Assembly: GCA_910588255.1 (NCBI GenBank)
Contig: CAJUOM010000011.1
Location: 1 to 27,741, forward strand
DNA: 27,741 nucleotides
Direction of reading: 5' to 3'
Source: an uncultured Alphaproteobacteria bacterium
GTDB taxonomy: Bacteria > Pseudomonadota > Alphaproteobacteria > RUG11792
The notes under the pieces are model-generated. The model did no database searches. It was not told where the DNA came from and saw nothing but the letters and a program-made list of their open reading frames with translations. The position numbers and the translations under genes are program-made. Below, in pieces: positions 25,146 to 27,741 of the stretch. How positions within the stretch are numbered: the first letter of the stretch is position 1; each line of letters opens with the position of its first letter.

Positions 25146-25549
25146 TTATATTATATCGACACCATCGGAGGAATTTAGAACATTGATTCCAATCGCAACA
25201 CATCCAAATATTTTTACTCGTTCAGCACCGGGAAAATTGTTATAAACTTCAAAGCCTTTCTCTATTTCATTATTTTCCAAGAATGGAAGCATGTTTTTTA
25301 CGCCTTCAAAACTTAACATCTCTAGAAAAGTTCGATACACATGTTTAAAGGAAATTAAACCATAAATATATTGGTTGTTATGCAAATCATATAACACTAT
25401 AGTTTCACCAATTTCCATTTTTTGACAACGATAACTATTTACTCTGTCTTCAGATGTCTTTATTCCATTTTTAGCCAGGCTATATAAGGCCTTGATTTTG
25501 TATTTATTATAGACAAACTGTGTTTTGCTTTAGGAAATTTTGAATTCAT
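25146..25549 (-). pseudogene. ASCH-domain (PUA-like) protein, frameshifted
   Basis: The longest ATG frame (25418-25146, 90 residues) covers only the back of an ASCH fold: MEIGETIVLYD, YRTFLEMLSFEGVKNMLP and ERVKIFGCVAIGI. The missing front is in the adjacent frame from an ATG at 25549 (MNSKFPKAKHSLSII...YIAWLK). Adding one A to the five-base run at 25468-25472 joins AWLK to NGIKTSEDRV, the expected K-T-x-E-x-R motif, giving a 134-residue protein. The start is four bases past the stop of the pseudouridine synthase gene, so it belongs to that operon. ASCH domains are PUA-related and thought to bind RNA. Whether the shift is real, a slippage site or a sequencing error is open. Confidence 0.7.
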
Positions 25550-25553
25550 AATA

Positions 25554-26411
25554 TCACTTGAAATAATTCGGGAGTGGTGCTTTCTTATAAAATAGTTTCC
25601 CTGATCTTGTCACAAATGAAATTTCTGAGGAATGAAGATTTAAATAATTATCCTTTAATCCTCCATACTTTTTATCACCTATTATTGGATATCCTATCGA
25701 AGCTAAATGTACTCTAATTTGATGAGTTCGTCCTGTTTGAGGAATTGCTTCTATTAATGTTCTATTTTTACTCAAATGTTTCACTACTTTAAAATCCGTT
25801 ATTGCTTCTTTTCCATTTTCAAAATCAACAATGACCGTCTCCTTATTCCTCGTGAGAGGTTTAGAAATCCTTCCCTGAATGTTTTCCAATTTTCCTGAGA
25901 CAATAGCATAATACTTCTTTTGGATTTGCTTTGTTTGAAACAAAAGAAGCATATATCTGGAAGTTTCGAGATTTTTCGTAAGAACAGTTATACCACTGGT
26001 TTCTTTATCTATTCTGTGGGCTAATCTCAAATTCGAATTATAAGCTTTTGCCATAACATCCACAGCTAAATTTGTCTTTGATCCAAGTTGCACAGCTAAC
26101 CCTGATGGTTTGTTTATTATAACTAAATTAGAATCCTCATAGATTATCATGTTTTTGAATTTTGAAACATATTTTGAATAATCAGTTGGAGTTTTTTCTT
26201 TTTCTTTGCAATAAACATTTGCAAAAGCACGACATATAGCAGGATGAACAAATATATTATCTTTAGATGTAACCTTATCAGAAGCGGATGCACGTTTTCC
26301 ATTAACAAGTATATCTTTATTGCGAAGAGCTTTTTCAATCATAGATTGTGGTATTAATTTTCCGTATTCTCTTTTTATATATTTATCTAATCTCGATTCC
26401 TCAAAATTCAT
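25554..26411 (-). CDS. rluC: RluC/RluD-family 23S rRNA pseudouridine synthase
   Basis: 285 residues. It isomerises uridines in RNA; the rRNA position cannot be assigned with certainty. An N-terminal S4-type RNA-binding region (SRLDKYIKREYG...ILVNGKRA, ~6-41) is followed by the RsuA/RluA catalytic domain with RLAHRIDKETSG (catalytic Asp135) and QTGRTHQIRVHLASIGYPI. I start at the ATG at 26411 (MNFEESRLDKY). The gene follows ispG by 45 bases and precedes the ASCH gene. The symbol is the best family guess. Confidence 0.88.
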   Translation of the reverse strand: MNFEESRLDKYIKREYGKLIPQSMIEKALRNKDILVNGKRASASDKVTSKDNIFVHPAICRAFANVYCKEKEKTPTDYSKYVSKFKNMIIYEDSNLVIINKPSGLAVQLGSKTNLAVDVMAKAYNSNLRLAHRIDKETSGITVLTKNLETSRYMLLLFQTKQIQKKYYAIVSGKLENIQGRISKPLTRNKETVIVDFENGKEAITDFKVVKHLSKNRTLIEAIPQTGRTHQIRVHLASIGYPIIGDKKYGGLKDNYLNLHSSEISFVTRSGKLFYKKAPLPNYFK

Positions 26412-26456
26412 CAATTACTAGTGAAAAACGTGAATGTCTTAATTATATCATCAAAT

Positions 26457-27500
26457 TTAAAATTCGTCGATCAGCTTTTTAACTCTTTCAATAACATATT
26501 CAGATTTTATTTTTTCTAATTCTTTGCCTTTTAAATAAATTTTTACGATTCCTGGAGAAAATCCAAATATTCCAATATCTGCTTCTTTTGCCTCTCCGAT
26601 ACCATTCACAACACATCCCAAAATAGAAATTCTTAAAGGCTTTTTTATGTTTTCACAATATTTTTCAAGATATTTTGAAATTTCCATAACATTTATACCA
26701 GTTCTCGCGCAAGTCGGACAAGATATAATGTTTACACTGTTTTTTAATAATCCCAGAGATTTTAAGATTTGTTTACCGACTTTTACCTCTTCTCTTATAT
26801 CTGCAGATAACGAAACTCTTATAGTATCTCCTATACCATCGGCTAATAAGGCTCCTATTCCAATTGCGGATTTTATCGTGCCTGAAAATAATGTTCCGGA
26901 TTCTGTTATGCCAATATGAAGTGGATAATCAATTAGTTTGCTTAATTTTCTGTAAGCTGATATTGAATTTCTCACCTCAGAAGACTTTACACTGATTTTG
27001 AAATTATAAAAATCTAAATCTTCAAGTTTTTCACAATTCCTAACTGCACTTTCAACAATAGCATCAACACAAGGTTCTTTATATTTTTCCAAAATATCCT
27101 TCTCAACAGATCCTGAATTTATGCCGATTCTTATTGCCACATTATAATCTTTTGCAGCTTTTACTATCTCCTTTATGCCATAATCGGACGTATTTCCTGG
27201 ATTTATACGTATACAAAGAGCGCCTGATTCAATAGATTCAATTGCCCGTTTATAATTAAAATGTATATCCGCTATAATTGGAATCCGAGAGTTTTTTACA
27301 ATTTCTTTTAAAGCAAGAGTAGATTCTTTAGTTGGACATGATACGCGTACTAAATCGCAGCCCAATTCAACAACAGAGTTTATTTGATCAAGAGTTGCTT
27401 TTATATCTTCTGTATTTGTGTTTGTCATCGTTTGAACTGTTAAATCAGCTCCTCCTCCGATTTTCACATTTCCAATGGTAATTCGTTTTTTAGAAGGCAT
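26457..27500 (-). CDS. ispG: 4-hydroxy-3-methylbut-2-en-1-yl diphosphate synthase (flavodoxin type)
   Basis: 347 residues. The iron-sulfur enzyme converting MEcPP to HMBPP, the penultimate step of the MEP isoprenoid pathway. The TIM-barrel part has TVQTMTNTNTEDI and RVSCPTKES. The [4Fe-4S] ligands are Cys261 and Cys264 (SCPTCARTG) and Cys296 (LGCVVNGIGEA), with Glu303 as the likely fourth ligand. The N-terminus begins abruptly (MPSKKRITIGNVKIGG), some residues shorter than many relatives. The ATG at 27500 is the first in-frame start after palindrome P5, which ends 9 bases upstream. There is no Shine-Dalgarno sequence. The frame stays open through P5 but has no ATG, GTG or TTG there. Confidence 0.95.
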   Translation of the reverse strand: MPSKKRITIGNVKIGGGADLTVQTMTNTNTEDIKATLDQINSVVELGCDLVRVSCPTKESTLALKEIVKNSRIPIIADIHFNYKRAIESIESGALCIRINPGNTSDYGIKEIVKAAKDYNVAIRIGINSGSVEKDILEKYKEPCVDAIVESAVRNCEKLEDLDFYNFKISVKSSEVRNSISAYRKLSKLIDYPLHIGITESGTLFSGTIKSAIGIGALLADGIGDTIRVSLSADIREEVKVGKQILKSLGLLKNSVNIISCPTCARTGINVMEISKYLEKYCENIKKPLRISILGCVVNGIGEAKEADIGIFGFSPGIVKIYLKGKELEKIKSEYVIERVKKLIDEF

Positions 27501-27508
27501 GTTTTTGA

Positions 27509-27550
27509 GCGCGCCGCGTGATATTTTTGATATTATATCACGCGGCGCGC
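27509..27550. repeat. Palindromic element P5
   Basis: Perfect 16-base arms GCGCGCCGCGTGATAT (27509-27524) and its complement at 27535-27550. The loop, read on the - strand, is AATATCAAAA, nearly that of P3 and P4. It sits in the leader of ispG, 9 bases from the start codon. Confidence 0.88.
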
Positions 27551-27561
27551 CTGTTATTCAA
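27532..27561 (-). promoter_or_regulatory. Possible ispG promoter overlapping palindrome P5
   Basis: On the - strand, TTGAAT (27561-27556), an 18-base spacer lying over one palindrome arm, then perfect TATAAT (27537-27532) at the arm-loop junction. Transcription would begin near 27525, giving a ~25 base leader. The TATAAT is part of the conserved repeat, so the match may be incidental. Confidence 0.3.
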
Positions 27562-27596
27562 CGCTTATTCATATTTTTGAAGGGATTGGTTTATGT

Positions 27597-27741
27597 TTTT
27601 CAGATTCAAAATGTCTACTGAAAGCGTTATAGGTGCCATTGCGATGTCAATGAAGTTTTCCGGTGAGGCCATCTTTCTGATTCACGCTTCGTGCCACACT
27701 TTGTTTATATACGTCGCAAATCGTGCTCCATTTGCGATATG
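27597..27741 (+). repeat. Dispersed repeat B, copy 3, cut by the window end
   Basis: It shares TTCAGATTCAAAATGT with copy 2 and ATGTCTACTGAAAGCG, CCGGTGAGG and TTCACGCTTCGTGC with copy 1. From the ATG at 27611 a frame stays open for at least 43 codons to the window edge (MSTESVIGAIAMSMKF...FLIHASC). No ribosome site lies at a useful distance, so I list this as a repeat rather than a gene. Confidence 0.78.

Noticed and set aside
26647..26919. 90-residue ORF on the + strand
   Set aside because: Antisense shadow of ispG.
16366..27741. CRISPR array
   Set aside because: Repeats are few, widely dispersed, in both orientations and lack regular spacers.

Overview
The window is AT-rich, with compact housekeeping operons separated by repeat-filled gaps. 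The gene content suggests a reduced-genome alphaproteobacterium, probably a host-associated bacterium of the Holosporales/Rickettsiales type. The reasons are the miaB-ybeY-corC cluster, a tRNA-Met(CAT) that looks alphaproteobacterial, IspG of the MEP pathway, ankyrin-like and leucine-rich-repeat (LRR) proteins, many short dispersed repeats and decaying genes. The exact taxon is inference; no rRNA is present.

Layout. 1-2177: a group II intron whose reverse transcriptase/maturase is broken by two small frameshifts. 2178-3265: a frameshifted LRR gene (- strand) and a palindromic repeat. 3266-5005: a secreted ankyrin-like protein with a duplicated N-terminal module (-). 5134-6680: a HemY-like membrane protein coupled to dUTPase (+). 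6762-8176: tRNA-Met, efp and suhB-like inositol monophosphatase. 8238-13910: a tight run of LON-domain protein, miaB, ybeY, corC and polA. 13987-15378: a secreted patatin-like protein that lacks the catalytic serine, closed by a strong terminator. 15449-16236: rpmB-secB (-) behind a near-consensus promoter. 16743-19629: tRNA-Arg(ACG), a periplasmic thioredoxin-like protein and mrdA (PBP2), all -. 19947-21080: dnaJ (-). 21081-21798: 0.7 kb of stacked repeats containing a candidate structured RNA. 21799-23019: an MFS transporter (+), convergent with a small putative lipoprotein (23024-23527, -). 23622-25085: gpmI (-). 25146-27500: ispG, an RluC-type pseudouridine synthase and a frameshifted ASCH-domain gene (-). 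27501-27741: a palindrome and another dispersed repeat running off the end.

The most interesting non-gene signal is a family of five palindromes (about 3221, 16577, 19901, 21424 and 27509). Their arms vary in a compensatory way (GTGGTAT/ATACCAC against GTGATAT/ATATCAC), while four of the five share nearly the same loop, AATATCAA(A)G. Two copies are embedded in a larger ~120 bp composite repeat, and a second ~150-180 bp repeat family occupies the same gaps. Between two of these repeats, 21265-21408 can fold into a multi-arm structure closed by a ~20 bp helix whose wobble pairs favour a + strand transcript.

Three loci (intron protein, LRR gene, ASCH gene) carry single-base indels that fall at or next to A/T homopolymers. 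This is either genuine decay in an AT-rich genome or residual sequencing error, and it should be settled before any of them is called a pseudogene.
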